A stretch of DNA of 15,733 bases from CBDULX01 sp965368175 (GCA_965368175.1 CBDULX010000054.1:1-15733); one strand, 5' to 3'. Shown: positions 7,505 through 15,479, counted from the first letter of the stretch. Made by a program: numbers and translations. Notes: generated by a model not told the origin, from the letters alone.

Positions 7505-8524
7505 TTAAACCACCGCTGCCAGGGTCCTGTATTGGTCTGGCTCAATATTGGGCGGCACACTGGAAGAGGCTCGGGCAATGCCACCTGCTAATAGCAGTTT
7601 AACCACTTCGTCGTAATCCAGCTCATGGGCAATATCGCAGGCCTCGGGAAAATAACTGGAGCCAAAGGTCATGCCTGGCACCAGGTTGGCTTCCATGAAA
7701 AAACAGGTGCCATGATTATCGGTTTTGATATCGATGCGGCCGTAGTCTCTCACACCCAGCGCATTAAAGGCATCTATAGCCATGGTGGTGACCCGGGTTT
7801 TTACCTCGTTATCGACAATCTCTATGAGCTTTTCTGAATCGTCTTTTTTGGCCTGGGCGCCTAAAATTCTCAGGCCATGTTCCGATGTAGGGGGGATCAC
7901 CTCCACCGCCGAGACGATTGATCTCACCGGGCTGATCCTGATCGTCGCTACGGTAAACTCACGTCCGTCCAGGTATTCTTCTGCCAGCACCGGTTGTTTA
8001 TAGGTGGCGTAGAGTGATGCCACCTTGTTGTGGTAGTCGGCAAAATTATTCACAAACGATAAATCATCTATGCCATTGCCATTGGCGGCATCCAGGGGTT
8101 TGATAAACAGTGGAAAGCCAAGAGGCAAATCATACTGGTTTTCATACTGGCCCGGTACCGCAATAAAATGCCTGGCTGTGTTAATGCCTTTGTTGGATAA
8201 ATGGGTTTTGGCCAGAACCTTATTCGAATCAAACTTGAGCACGTCCCGTGATGAACCCGTAAAATGAATACCCTGATGGTTAAAATAATCCGATAGCCAG
8301 ATGTCCTCTCCCTCATCCATCAGCACATATTTCACCGCCAGTACTACCAGTTCAGGTTTACGCCTGACCACCGCGGCCAGATCATCCGGATCTGTGCATA
8401 CACTCAGCCGTGCATGGTGCCCCATTTTTTCAATGGCCGTCAATACACTGTTGCAGGCGGTGAGTGAGCCAAAGCCACTCTCTTTTAAAGCGTCATTGGG
8501 GGTGGTGATAATTTCAATATACAT
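7505..8524 (-). CDS. ATP-grasp ligase resembling D-Ala-D-Ala ligase
   Basis: ATP-grasp enzymes activate a carboxylate as acyl phosphate and join it to an amine. This 339-residue protein has the Ddl-type ATP-grasp core: Lys142 in PLFIKPLDAANGNGI, AEEYLDGREFT (181-191) for the adenine side, and the magnesium ligands Asp265 (YGRIDI) with Glu278 and Asn280 (MEANLVPGMT). It lacks the GGxSxE start motif of true D-Ala-D-Ala ligases (here TTPNDALKESGFGS), the EGSSVG loop is replaced by DAANGNGI, and I see no equivalent of the Ddl tyrosine. The substrate is therefore probably a different amino acid or peptide. An in-frame stop at 8540-8542 leaves the ATG at 8524 as the only start; it has no clear Shine-Dalgarno. 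It is probably co-transcribed with the asparaginase gene downstream. Confidence 0.8.
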   Translation of the reverse strand: MYIEIITTPNDALKESGFGSLTACNSVLTAIEKMGHHARLSVCTDPDDLAAVVRRKPELVVLAVKYVLMDEGEDIWLSDYFNHQGIHFTGSSRDVLKFDSNKVLAKTHLSNKGINTARHFIAVPGQYENQYDLPLGFPLFIKPLDAANGNGIDDLSFVNNFADYHNKVASLYATYKQPVLAEEYLDGREFTVATIRISPVRSIVSAVEVIPPTSEHGLRILGAQAKKDDSEKLIEIVDNEVKTRVTTMAIDAFNALGVRDYGRIDIKTDNHGTCFFMEANLVPGMTFGSSYFPEACDIAHELDYDEVVKLLLAGGIARASSSVPPNIEPDQYRTLAAVV

Positions 8525-8887
8525 AAGGGAAGACCGCGCTCAGTAAATAAATCGATCAAATGAAAAGCAGAACTACAGGGCGTTCAATGCACAGGCCAGT
8601 TGAATTCTAAGGGCTAAATTCACCGGGCAGAAAACAGCGCGAAATAAAAACAGGTCGCCAGCTAATCAATTAAGGGTGAGAAAGGTAGAAATGTTGCTGC
8701 AATCAGCTAGTGGCGATGCCTGAATAAACAGATGGGCAAATAGAAGAGCAGATGAAAACACTGCACCGGTTCACTGAGGTCAGTAGAGTAACATAAATAC
8801 GTCGCTAGCTGTGGGGTTATGTTGCTTAAAAGACGGGAATAAGTTTTGCGTTGTGCCTTCCTGGTTGAATAGCATAAGCAAGGTCGT

Positions 8888-8927
8888 GGTGTCGGACCAG
8901 CGTAAGTTATTGAAAGTATGTGTGAAT
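8888..8927 (+). repeat. Dispersed 40-nt repeat, copy 2
   Basis: The partner of 2258-2297 (37 of 40 identical, same orientation). TTGAAA at 8910-8915 is followed after 17 bp by AATAAT (8933-8938), five of six against the -10 consensus, so this copy could be an outward promoter towards the hydrolase gene. The AATAAT lies outside the repeat. Confidence 0.8.
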
Positions 8928-8929
8928 GA

Positions 8930-9157
8930 CGTAATAATAGCGCTTATATCTGGCTTAGAAGCTGGTTTTTAATAGGAAAAAGCTTAATTAAGGATCTCGA
9001 TACACCTTGTGGGTGGGAAGTTGCATACCACGAGCCAGTGGATATTTCATATCGTGCCATGTTTGGCACATGCACTGCTCCTGTCCCTCCTTGTGCAAAA
9101 CGTACCGCTGTCCTAAGAATAGATGGGAATGCGAAATTATATTTTGATCAACTGTAG
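8930..9157 (+). pseudogene. Possible gene fragment, 76 codons, no start
   Basis: An open frame runs from just after a TGA (8927-8929) to TAG at 9155-9157. The translation includes DLDTPCGWEVAYHEPVDISY and FGTCTAPVPPCAKRTAVLRI, then ends KLYFDQL. It has a protein-like mix, with three cysteines and several prolines, but the only ATG is near codon 43 and no ribosome binding site is seen. I recognise no family. It may be the tail of a disrupted gene, brought in or cut off by whatever placed the repeat at 8888, or a chance ORF. Confidence 0.2.
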
Positions 9158-9296
9158 CATGTGATCAGGTAATATTTACCATCACCATTTGATATAACAT
9201 AGAATTATTTACAGGGCCTGGAATACAGGAATTTGCATAAGCTACGACTAACAGAGTATGTTTGTCGTATGTATTAATCATACACCAGGAGTTTAT

Positions 9297-10307
9297 ATGA
9301 CCAAACTTAACCTGATCAGCTTTCTGTTTATTATTTTATCGTCTCAGCCTGTTCTTGCACAAAAGATGGAAAACTCCTCCAGGCTTGTATATGACGCACG
9401 GCTTAGTGATTATAAATATGATTTTGAGGTGAAATATTTTCCTTTTAATTCCCAGCGTCAGGCATTGCAGATGGCCTACATCTATCTTGAAGGCAAAGCT
9501 GATAAACCGGTAATCACCCTGATGCATGGGAAAAATTTTAATGCCCACTACTGGACGACCACCGCACTTTATTTACAGAAAAAAGGCTATGGGGTGTTAA
9601 TTCCTGATCAAATAGGTTTTGGTAAGTCATCCAGACCCACTCACTATCAATATTCATTTTCGGCTCTGGCTCATCATACACAGGGCTTAATGCAGTCCTT
9701 AAACATAAAAAAATCGATTGTGATCGGGCATTCCATGGGCGGCATGCTGGCCAGTCGCTTTTCTCTGATGTATCCACAGTTCACACAAAAACTAATTCTA
9801 GTTAACCCTATTGGCCTGGAAAATTACCTGCACTATGTCGATTATAAGGACACTGATTTCTTTTATAAAAATGAATTAGCCAAAACGCCAGAAGGCATTA
9901 GACGTTATCAACAAAAAAACTATTATGATGGCCATTGGAATAAGCAATATGAAGCGCTTACTCACTTTATGACAGGGCAGCTGCAGGGGCCGGATAAAGA
10001 GCAGGTGGCCTGGGTCAATGCACAGACTTACGATATGATATTTACCCAGCCTGTTATTACTGAGTTTAAGGATTTATCTGTGCCTGTCAGGCTGATTATA
10101 GGTACCCGTGATCGCACAGGCCCTGGTCGAAACTGGAAAAAGTCAGGTGTGGATTATGAGCTTGGGCGTTACGATCGTTTAGGCAAAGCAGCAGCCGAGC
10201 TTATCCCTGATGCTGAGTTATATGAATTAACAGGCCTGGGTCATTTGCCTCAGATTGAAAATTTCGAGCGTTTTAAAGTTGCTCTGGACAAAGCGCTGGC
10301 TGATTGA
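9297..10307 (+). CDS. Exported alpha/beta hydrolase
   Basis: A serine hydrolase of the alpha/beta fold, acting on an ester or similar bond of unknown substrate. I choose the ATG at 9297, giving 336 residues, because CAGGAG lies just before it and the protein then opens with a clean signal peptide (MTKLNLISFLFIILSSQPVLA, probable cleavage after residue 21). It should be periplasmic. The oxyanion motif LMHGKN is at 76-80, the nucleophile elbow GHSMGG at 144-149 with Ser146, the acid is probably Asp272 (GTRDRT), and the base is His316 (GLGHLPQIE). The sequence after PDQIGFGKSSRP resembles haloalkane-dehalogenase or peroxidase-like relatives in general layout only. An alternative in-frame ATG at 9258 would bury the signal peptide. 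It stands alone, ending 50 bp before a MITE insertion. Confidence 0.85.
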   Translation: MTKLNLISFLFIILSSQPVLAQKMENSSRLVYDARLSDYKYDFEVKYFPFNSQRQALQMAYIYLEGKADKPVITLMHGKNFNAHYWTTTALYLQKKGYGVLIPDQIGFGKSSRPTHYQYSFSALAHHTQGLMQSLNIKKSIVIGHSMGGMLASRFSLMYPQFTQKLILVNPIGLENYLHYVDYKDTDFFYKNELAKTPEGIRRYQQKNYYDGHWNKQYEALTHFMTGQLQGPDKEQVAWVNAQTYDMIFTQPVITEFKDLSVPVRLIIGTRDRTGPGRNWKKSGVDYELGRYDRLGKAAAELIPDAELYELTGLGHLPQIENFERFKVALDKALAD

Positions 10308-10356
10308 GAAAAATAAGTGTGTTCGCTGTAAGTTTTCACCTGCCAGGGAATTAACC

Positions 10357-10367
10357 AGGGCAGAGAG
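10357..10367. repeat. Left target-site duplication of the MITE
   Basis: AGGGCAGAGAG, exactly repeated at 10685-10695 and directly touching the outer end of each inverted repeat. Confidence 0.92.
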
Positions 10368-10684
10368 TAATGGCACTTACTTAAGACTAAGTATTAATGT
10401 ATTGCGTCATTCCGGTATGCTTTTGAGCCGGGTAAATTCGACGGGATCGAATTTAAACGAACTCCGTTCGGCCCACAGGGTAAAGCCCAGGGATGGGCTA
10501 TATAATCCATTGTTTAGATAGCTGGATATCTAATGTAATGTGAATGCTTCGCATGCTTGATTTACGTGTCATCTCGGCAACTGCTCCTGCGTTGCTCTAA
10601 CTACCTACATCCCTGTAGGCGTTTACACGCAAAAACGGTATGACGAAGCAACGGCCATATATTTTCCTTAAGTAAGTGCCATTA
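10368..10684. mobile_element. Non-autonomous IS4-like MITE, 317 bp
   Basis: The ends are perfect 18-bp inverted repeats: TAATGGCACTTACTTAAG at 10368-10385 and its exact complement at 10667-10684. Both are bordered by the same 11-bp word, AGGGCAGAGAG, the duplication made on insertion. The end sequence (TAAT start, internal TTAAG) and the 11-bp duplication resemble E. coli IS4. The inside has no transposase ORF; it holds small palindromes, among them GCCCA-GGGA-TGGGC (10485-10498) and CCTACA-TCCC-TGTAGG (10604-10619). Movement would need a transposase from elsewhere in the genome. The perfect ends and duplication suggest a recent insertion. Confidence 0.92.
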
Positions 10685-10695
10685 AGGGCAGAGAG
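10685..10695. repeat. Right target-site duplication of the MITE
   Basis: AGGGCAGAGAG, identical to 10357-10367. Removing 10368-10695 restores the presumed empty site between the hydrolase and rbgA genes. Confidence 0.92.
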
Positions 10696-10720
10696 TAATC
10701 GTTTTTTTAATGTTAAATTA

Positions 10721-11593
10721 TTATTGTGTTCGATCTTTTTTCATTGCTGCAATCTCTGCCTGTACCATTTTCGGTGTTTCAAGGCTAATTGCACCTATCT
10801 GTTTGCTGCGAAATTCATTCAGCAGTAATTCAGAAGCTTTGTGAATGTTTACTCTGCCTCCGCCCTGTAAACAGCCACGCTTCTGGCCAATACTTTCAAG
10901 TACATCCATATCATTTTCAGGTAATTCCTTAAGTTTATAGCGTTTTTGCAACAGGTCTGGATAAGCCGATAAAAGATAATCGGCGGCGAACATTGCTACA
11001 TCATCATATTCCATGGCGGTGCTTTTTATTGCGCCAGTAATGGCCAGGCGATAACCACTGTTTACATTATGGATTTTTGGCCAGAGAAATCCCGGCGTAT
11101 CCATTAACTGAATACCATTTTCTAAAATGATAGTTTGCTGCTGTCTGGTGATTGCCGGTTCATTGCCAACTTTAGCAATGACGCGCCCGCTGAGCGTATT
11201 TATAACACTGGACTTGCCAACATTAGGAATACCCAGTATCAAAACACGAATCGGCCTTGTTGTGAGATTTCTGTCGGAAAAAAACTGATGACATAATTGC
11301 AGTACCTGTTTGATTTGTGCAGGTTGTTCCTGAGTAACCGCTAGAGCTTTAATATTTCGTTCTGTTTGAAAATAGTCGATCCACTGCTGAGTAATTTTCG
11401 GGTCGGCCAGGTCAGATTTATTTAATAGCTTGATACAGGGTTTGTTTCCACGTAGTTGCATAACCAGTGGGTTTTCAGAGCTATAGGGTATACGCGCATC
11501 CAGTACTTCGATGATCAGATCAATTTTAGGCATCACCTCCCTGATTTCCTTGCGTGCCTTATGCATATGTCCCGGGAACCACTGAATTGCCAT
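10721..11593 (-). CDS. rbgA: Ribosome biogenesis GTPase RbgA/YlqF
   Basis: A circularly permuted GTPase that assists late assembly of the large ribosomal subunit. The 290 residues match the family length (282 in Bacillus subtilis). The permuted motif order is visible: G4 LNKSD (57-61) comes first, then G1 GIPNVGKS (121-128), the G2 threonine near 149 (AITRQQQT), and G3 DTPG (165-168). The N-terminus IQWFPGHMHKARKEI is the family signature, and a roughly 100-residue helical C-terminal part would bind rRNA. It has a weak Shine-Dalgarno and starts at ATG 11593. It is transcribed convergently with the hydrolase gene, with the MITE lying between the two 3' ends, where insertion should do little harm. 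Confidence 0.95.
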   Translation of the reverse strand: MAIQWFPGHMHKARKEIREVMPKIDLIIEVLDARIPYSSENPLVMQLRGNKPCIKLLNKSDLADPKITQQWIDYFQTERNIKALAVTQEQPAQIKQVLQLCHQFFSDRNLTTRPIRVLILGIPNVGKSSVINTLSGRVIAKVGNEPAITRQQQTIILENGIQLMDTPGFLWPKIHNVNSGYRLAITGAIKSTAMEYDDVAMFAADYLLSAYPDLLQKRYKLKELPENDMDVLESIGQKRGCLQGGGRVNIHKASELLLNEFRSKQIGAISLETPKMVQAEIAAMKKDRTQ

Positions 11594-11844
11594 AATATTT
11601 CTGCTTAACGATTAAATTCTGTGCATTTACCCCACCTAGAAATATTTGGGGTGCTTTGCTTGTTTATTACAGCATATCAAAATAGATAAATTGATTGCCG
11701 ACTCTGACTAATTGTAGATATATGCAACTGTCTGGACATATTGAGATATGTTATTTAGTGATTGTTTGAGCACAGATTAATACTGATTAACGTTAGTTGT
11801 AAAGATGTAAAGTAATGTCTTTTTTACATTTCTTTACCAGTAAC
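11594..11844. other. Gap between rbgA and ybiT, no gene seen
   Basis: AT-rich non-coding DNA. With the hairpin at 11845-11879, the ybiT-rbgA gap is 305 bp. It must contain the rbgA promoter on the minus strand, but I could not pick a convincing -35/-10 pair. Two related words, GTTGTAAAGATG and GATGTAAAGTAATG, overlap near 11800-11818. Confidence 0.4.
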
Positions 11845-11879
11845 GACCAGGGCGCAATAGTTGCTATTGCGCCCTGGTC
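11845..11879 (-). terminator. Perfect 16-bp hairpin after ybiT
   Basis: GACCAGGGCGCAATAG (11845-11860) and its exact complement (11864-11879) surround a 3-nt loop, 19 bp beyond the ybiT stop. The stem is long and G+C-rich, but the minus-strand sequence after it (GTTACTGGTAAAG) has no T-run. It may still end or protect the rhlE-ybiT transcript. Confidence 0.6.
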
Positions 11880-11898
11880 TATTTCTCTATCGGGCCTG

Positions 11899-13512
11899 TT
11901 AGCGAGCTTTTTTATAGCTAATCTGTTCCGTTTCCTGGCTGCGTAAGTAATCTTCATAAGTACCATGGAAATCGATTATACCGGTGGCTGTTAGTTCGAT
12001 AATGCGGGTTGCTATTGAGGACACAAATTCACGGTCATGACTGACGAATATGAGTGTGCCCGGGTAATTTTCCAGAGCCAGGTTCAGTGATTCGATAGAT
12101 TCCATATCCAGATGGTTAGTGGGCTCGTCAAGTAGCATAACATTTGCACGTTGTAGCATTAACTTACCAAATAACATGCGGCCCTGTTCTCCGCCGGAGA
12201 TAACTTTTACAGATTTTTCAATGTCGTCCTGAGAAAATAATAAACGGCCCAGTGTGCCACGAATAACCTGTTCGTCATCGATTTTTTTACCCCATTGGCT
12301 CATCCAGTCGAACAGGGTTTTGTCCTTTGCAAAGTCAGCGGCGTGATCCTGTGCATAATAACCAATCTCTACATTTTCAGACCACTTTATGCTGCCGGCT
12401 GATGGCTTTGTATCACCGACCAGACATTTTAACAGCGTTGTTTTACCAATTCCGTTAGGGCCGATTACGGCAATGCGTTCACCTACTTCTACCATGAGGT
12501 CGAGATCAGTAAACAGGTCTTTATCAAAACGTTTGCCCAGGCCTTCTATTTCCAGTGCCAGTCGATGCAGTTTTTTGTTCTGATCAAAACGGATAAATGG
12601 ACTTTGACGGCTGGATGGTTTTACTTCTTCCAGTATAATTTTGTCAATTTGTTTGGCCCGGGAAGTCGCCTGTTTTGATTTTGAGGCATTTGCAGAGAAA
12701 CGACTGACGAAAGCCTTGAGGTCCGCAACCTGCGCTTTCTTCTTGGCATTGTTGTTTAATAAGGTTTCCTGCACCTGGGTTGAGGCCGTCATGTATTCAT
12801 CGTAAGAACCGGGATAAATGCGTATTTCACCGTAATCCAGATCGGCCATATGACTGCAGACGCTGTTGAGGAAATGACGGTCATGGGAAATGATGATCAT
12901 GGTGCAGTTACGTGCGTTTAACACACCCTCTAACCAGCGAATGGCATTGATGTCGAGGTTATTGGTGGGCTCGTCCAGCAACAGGATATCCGGTTCAGAG
13001 AACAGAGCCTGTGCCAGTAAAACTCGTAACTTCCAGCCGGGCGCCACTTCGCTCATGGGGCCAAAGTGTTGCTCCAGGGGTATACCTACTCCCAGTAACA
13101 GCTCGCCGGCACGTGCCTCGGCGGTGTAGCCATCAAGTTCAGCAAATTCAGATTCAAGATGGGCGACTCTAATGCCATCTTCTTCGGTCATATCCGGGTT
13201 GGCATAGATGGCATCGCGCTCTGACTTTATTGCCCAGAGTTCTTCATGGCCCATGATTACGGTATCGATTACCCCGTATTCTTCATAGGCAAACTGGTCC
13301 TGTTTCAGTTTACCTATACGTTGGTGAGGGTCTTTTGATACGTTACCTGAGGTGGGATCAAGATCGCCACCCAAAATTTTCATAAAGGTTGATTTTCCAC
13401 AACCATTGGCTCCGATCAGACCATAGCGATTACCATCGCCAAATTTAACCGAGACGTTTTCAAAAAGTGGCCTGGCGCCAAATTGTATTGTAATATTTGC
13501 AGTTGCTAGCAC
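11899..13512 (-). CDS. ybiT: ABC-F ATPase YbiT
   Basis: A cytoplasmic ABC-F protein with two ATPase domains and no membrane part; members bind the ribosomal E site and act on stalled or cold-affected translation. The 537 residues are close to E. coli YbiT (530). First domain: Walker A GANGCGKST (34-42) and Walker B LLLDEPTNNLD (177-187). The first signature is SEVAPGWK in place of LSGGQ, as is usual for YbiT. The linker (about 243-310) is rich in Lys, Gln and Ala. Second domain: Walker A GPNGIGKTT (351-359), signature ISGGE (438-442), Walker B LLDEPTNHLD (460-469) and the SHDREF switch. The start is a GTG at 13512, supported by the match of MLATANITIQFG to YbiT; the nearby ATG is out of frame. 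It starts 36 bp after rhlE, so the two are co-transcribed. Confidence 0.96.
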   Translation of the reverse strand: MLATANITIQFGARPLFENVSVKFGDGNRYGLIGANGCGKSTFMKILGGDLDPTSGNVSKDPHQRIGKLKQDQFAYEEYGVIDTVIMGHEELWAIKSERDAIYANPDMTEEDGIRVAHLESEFAELDGYTAEARAGELLLGVGIPLEQHFGPMSEVAPGWKLRVLLAQALFSEPDILLLDEPTNNLDINAIRWLEGVLNARNCTMIIISHDRHFLNSVCSHMADLDYGEIRIYPGSYDEYMTASTQVQETLLNNNAKKKAQVADLKAFVSRFSANASKSKQATSRAKQIDKIILEEVKPSSRQSPFIRFDQNKKLHRLALEIEGLGKRFDKDLFTDLDLMVEVGERIAVIGPNGIGKTTLLKCLVGDTKPSAGSIKWSENVEIGYYAQDHAADFAKDKTLFDWMSQWGKKIDDEQVIRGTLGRLLFSQDDIEKSVKVISGGEQGRMLFGKLMLQRANVMLLDEPTNHLDMESIESLNLALENYPGTLIFVSHDREFVSSIATRIIELTATGIIDFHGTYEDYLRSQETEQISYKKAR

Positions 13513-13548
13513 TGTTTCATTTCCGAGTAAAAATTGTTGATTAGTATG

Positions 13549-14865
13549 TTATGCCGCGTTTGTTGTGCGACGCCCACGATTACCTGAGCGACTCTGGCTG
13601 TTTGAGTGCCCACTGTAGGATTGACGCTGATTATTCCGGTTAGAGGCCGACTGTTTTCCAGCAGGCTTTCTAGAGCTCTGCTGCTGTCTGCCTCGACCCT
13701 TGTTAATGGGTTCCGCTTTTATAGAAGGATCGGGTTCAAAATCGTCGATCATTACTTTTGGGATATCGCGTTTTATAAGTCCTTCGATATCTTTAAGTAA
13801 CTTTAATTCATCTACACATACCAGAGACATGGCTTCACCTTCACTACCTGCGCGACCGGTGCGGCCAATGCGGTGAACGTAATCTTCCGCCACGTTAGGT
13901 AATTCATAGTTAACTACGTGAGGTAACTGGTTAATGTCCAGTCCTCGGGCGGCTATATCTGTGGCCACCAGTACTCGTACCTTGCCTGATTTGAAATCGG
14001 CCAGTGCCCGAGTACGTGCGCCCTGGCTCTTGTTGCCATGAATCGCGGCGGCCGTAATGCCATCGGTCATCAGCTGTTCAGAAAGACGGTTGGCACCATG
14101 TTTGGTACGGTTGAATACCAGTACCTGTTGCCAGTTGTTAGAACCAATCAGGAAGGATAGTAATTCGCGTTTACGGCTTTTGTCTACTGGATGAACCACC
14201 TGTGTAACAAGTTCTGATGAAGTATTGCGCTGCGCCACTTCAATCAGGGCGGGTGACTTGAGCAGGTCATTAGACAGTCGCTTGATCTCATCAGAGAAAG
14301 TAGCTGAGAACAATAATGTCTGTTTCTGTTTGGGCACCAGTGCGAGAACCTTGCGGATATCGCGAATAAAGCCCATGTCGAGCATACGGTCAGCTTCATC
14401 CAGTACCAGGATTTCTACTTTTGAAAGATCAACGGATCTCTGACTGACGTGATCCAGTAATCGTCCCGGAGTGGCGACTAGAATGTCTACACCTCGGATG
14501 AGTATCTGTTTTTGTGGGTTGATGCTTACGCCACCAAAAACCACAGTGGAGCGGAGTGGCAGGTGTTTTCCATAGTCAACAACACTCTCGGCGACCTGGG
14601 CGGCCAGTTCTCGTGTTGGAGTGAGTACCAGTGCGCGGATAGGACGACGGCCCTTCTGTTCTTTGCTGGTTGACATTAATCTTTGTAATAATGGCAGAGT
14701 GAAACCGGCAGTTTTTCCTGTACCAGTCTGTGCGCCACCCATAAGGTCACGTCCTTCGAGGATAGGAGGGATTGCCTGCAATTGTATTGGAGTAGGGTTG
14801 CTATAGCCTTTTTCGGATACAGCACGGAGTAATTCGGCCCTGAGACCGAGGGATTCAAATGACAT
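13549..14865 (-). CDS. rhlE: DEAD-box RNA helicase RhlE
   Basis: An ATP-dependent RNA helicase that unwinds short duplexes, with roles in ribosome maturation and mRNA turnover, often important in the cold. With the start at ATG 14865 (MSFESLGL, the RhlE N-terminus) it has 438 residues. Motifs: the Q-motif around TPIQ (25-28), AQTGTGKT (45-52), PTRELA (83-88), DEAD (156-159), SAT (187-189), ARGLD (306-310) and HRIGRTGR (331-338). From about residue 385 the tail is disordered and rich in Arg, Gln, Ser and Asn, as in RhlE, and would bind RNA loosely. An in-frame ATG 48 bp upstream (14913) would add an unrelated leader and is not preferred. ybiT follows on the same strand. Confidence 0.95.
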   Translation of the reverse strand: MSFESLGLRAELLRAVSEKGYSNPTPIQLQAIPPILEGRDLMGGAQTGTGKTAGFTLPLLQRLMSTSKEQKGRRPIRALVLTPTRELAAQVAESVVDYGKHLPLRSTVVFGGVSINPQKQILIRGVDILVATPGRLLDHVSQRSVDLSKVEILVLDEADRMLDMGFIRDIRKVLALVPKQKQTLLFSATFSDEIKRLSNDLLKSPALIEVAQRNTSSELVTQVVHPVDKSRKRELLSFLIGSNNWQQVLVFNRTKHGANRLSEQLMTDGITAAAIHGNKSQGARTRALADFKSGKVRVLVATDIAARGLDINQLPHVVNYELPNVAEDYVHRIGRTGRAGSEGEAMSLVCVDELKLLKDIEGLIKRDIPKVMIDDFEPDPSIKAEPINKGRGRQQQSSRKPAGKQSASNRNNQRQSYSGHSNSQSRSGNRGRRTTNAA

Positions 14866-15300
14866 ACTATGATGTTCTCTTGGGATCAGCCTACCTGTAT
14901 GTGCTTTGGGCACATGTTTTGGGACGGTCTAGGCTAAAACTTTTGTGTATTTAGAGGTGAATCGGGAAGGATTACCGCTTTGAAAACAGGTGCAGACCGA
15001 AGTGCACCAGAGATTGTGCGCGAATTATACCTGAAGTTTTGTCAAAAGGGTGGTTAGAGAGCAATATATTTTAATATTAGAAGTTATTGTTAGTTTAATC
15101 ACTGCTTACCGCGGTTATTTTATACCGCTGCTCTGTTCTTTCCCGTATGACTGACTTATGTGTACTTATTGTAACAGGCTGATGATGGATGCTGATAGCT
15201 TAAAGGTCTGTCCAGAGGGGGCGTGTGACTATTGAGAGGATACACGGCCTGGCTAATTCGATTTACTGACAACGTTGATTTTAAAAGTAAAGTTAAGGGC
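14866..15300. other. Non-coding DNA between rhlE and the csp promoter
   Basis: About 435 bp between divergent cold-associated genes. On the minus strand a consensus TATAAT (complement of 15024-15029) could be the rhlE -10, but no -35 sits at the right distance: TTGACA (complement of 15040-15045) is only 10 bp away. A 62-codon ORF beginning at 15232 looks like chance, since it runs through the csp promoter and leader. No RNA gene or repeat was found. Confidence 0.4.
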
Positions 15301-15330
15301 TTGTATTTTCGTTTTGCTAGCATATATAAT
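15301..15330 (+). promoter_or_regulatory. Promoter of the cold-shock gene
   Basis: TTGTAT (15301-15306) and a perfect TATAAT (15325-15330) are spaced by 18 bp. Transcription would start near 15337, leaving a leader of about 143 nt, which is the long-leader layout expected of a cold-shock gene. Confidence 0.6.
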
Positions 15331-15336
15331 GCTGAA

Positions 15337-15479
15337 CGTGGTGTTTTTGGTGGGAACCAGCTATATACTACTAAGTGCTACATTCTATACTGGTTCTTGT
15401 CAGATGCTTTATCCTGTTAATTCCCTCGTAAGATTTGTAACACATTTTTAATTTTTTAATATTTGATGAGGTAATTATC
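15337..15479 (+). promoter_or_regulatory. Long 5' leader of csp, possible cold-responsive RNA
   Basis: In E. coli, cspA-type genes have leaders of about 150 nt that refold in the cold and control mRNA stability and translation. Here GAACCAG (15354-15360) can pair with CTGGTTC (15390-15396) across a 29-nt loop, followed by an unstructured U-rich stretch before the GAGG ribosome site (near 15469). I did not find a clear match to the E. coli cold box, so function rests on length, position and one stem. Confidence 0.45.

Larger units (their letters stand above)
8525..9296. other. 772-bp gap between ATP-grasp and hydrolase genes
   Basis: A long gap between divergent genes. It holds the second copy of the 40-nt dispersed repeat (8888-8927) and, after it, a 76-codon open stretch without an ATG at its head (8930-9157). 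Between 8525 and 8887 I see no ORF of note and no clear promoter for the ATP-grasp gene. The composition is AT-rich and frames are closed often, as expected for decayed or purely regulatory DNA. Confidence 0.4.

Noticed and set aside
9258..9296. Upstream ATG for the alpha/beta hydrolase
   Set aside because: It would place 13 residues before a clear signal peptide and has no good ribosome site, whereas CAGGAG precedes the ATG at 9297.
14866..14913. Upstream ATG for rhlE
   Set aside because: The added 16 residues do not match RhlE proteins, which begin MSFxSLGL as found at 14865.
15024..15045. Consensus TTGACA and TATAAT on the minus strand before rhlE
   Set aside because: Both hexamers are perfect, but only 10 bp separate them, too close for a sigma-70 promoter. 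The TATAAT may still be a -10 on its own.
15232..15420. 62-codon ORF ahead of csp
   Set aside because: It overlaps the csp promoter and leader, and the product has no recognisable feature.
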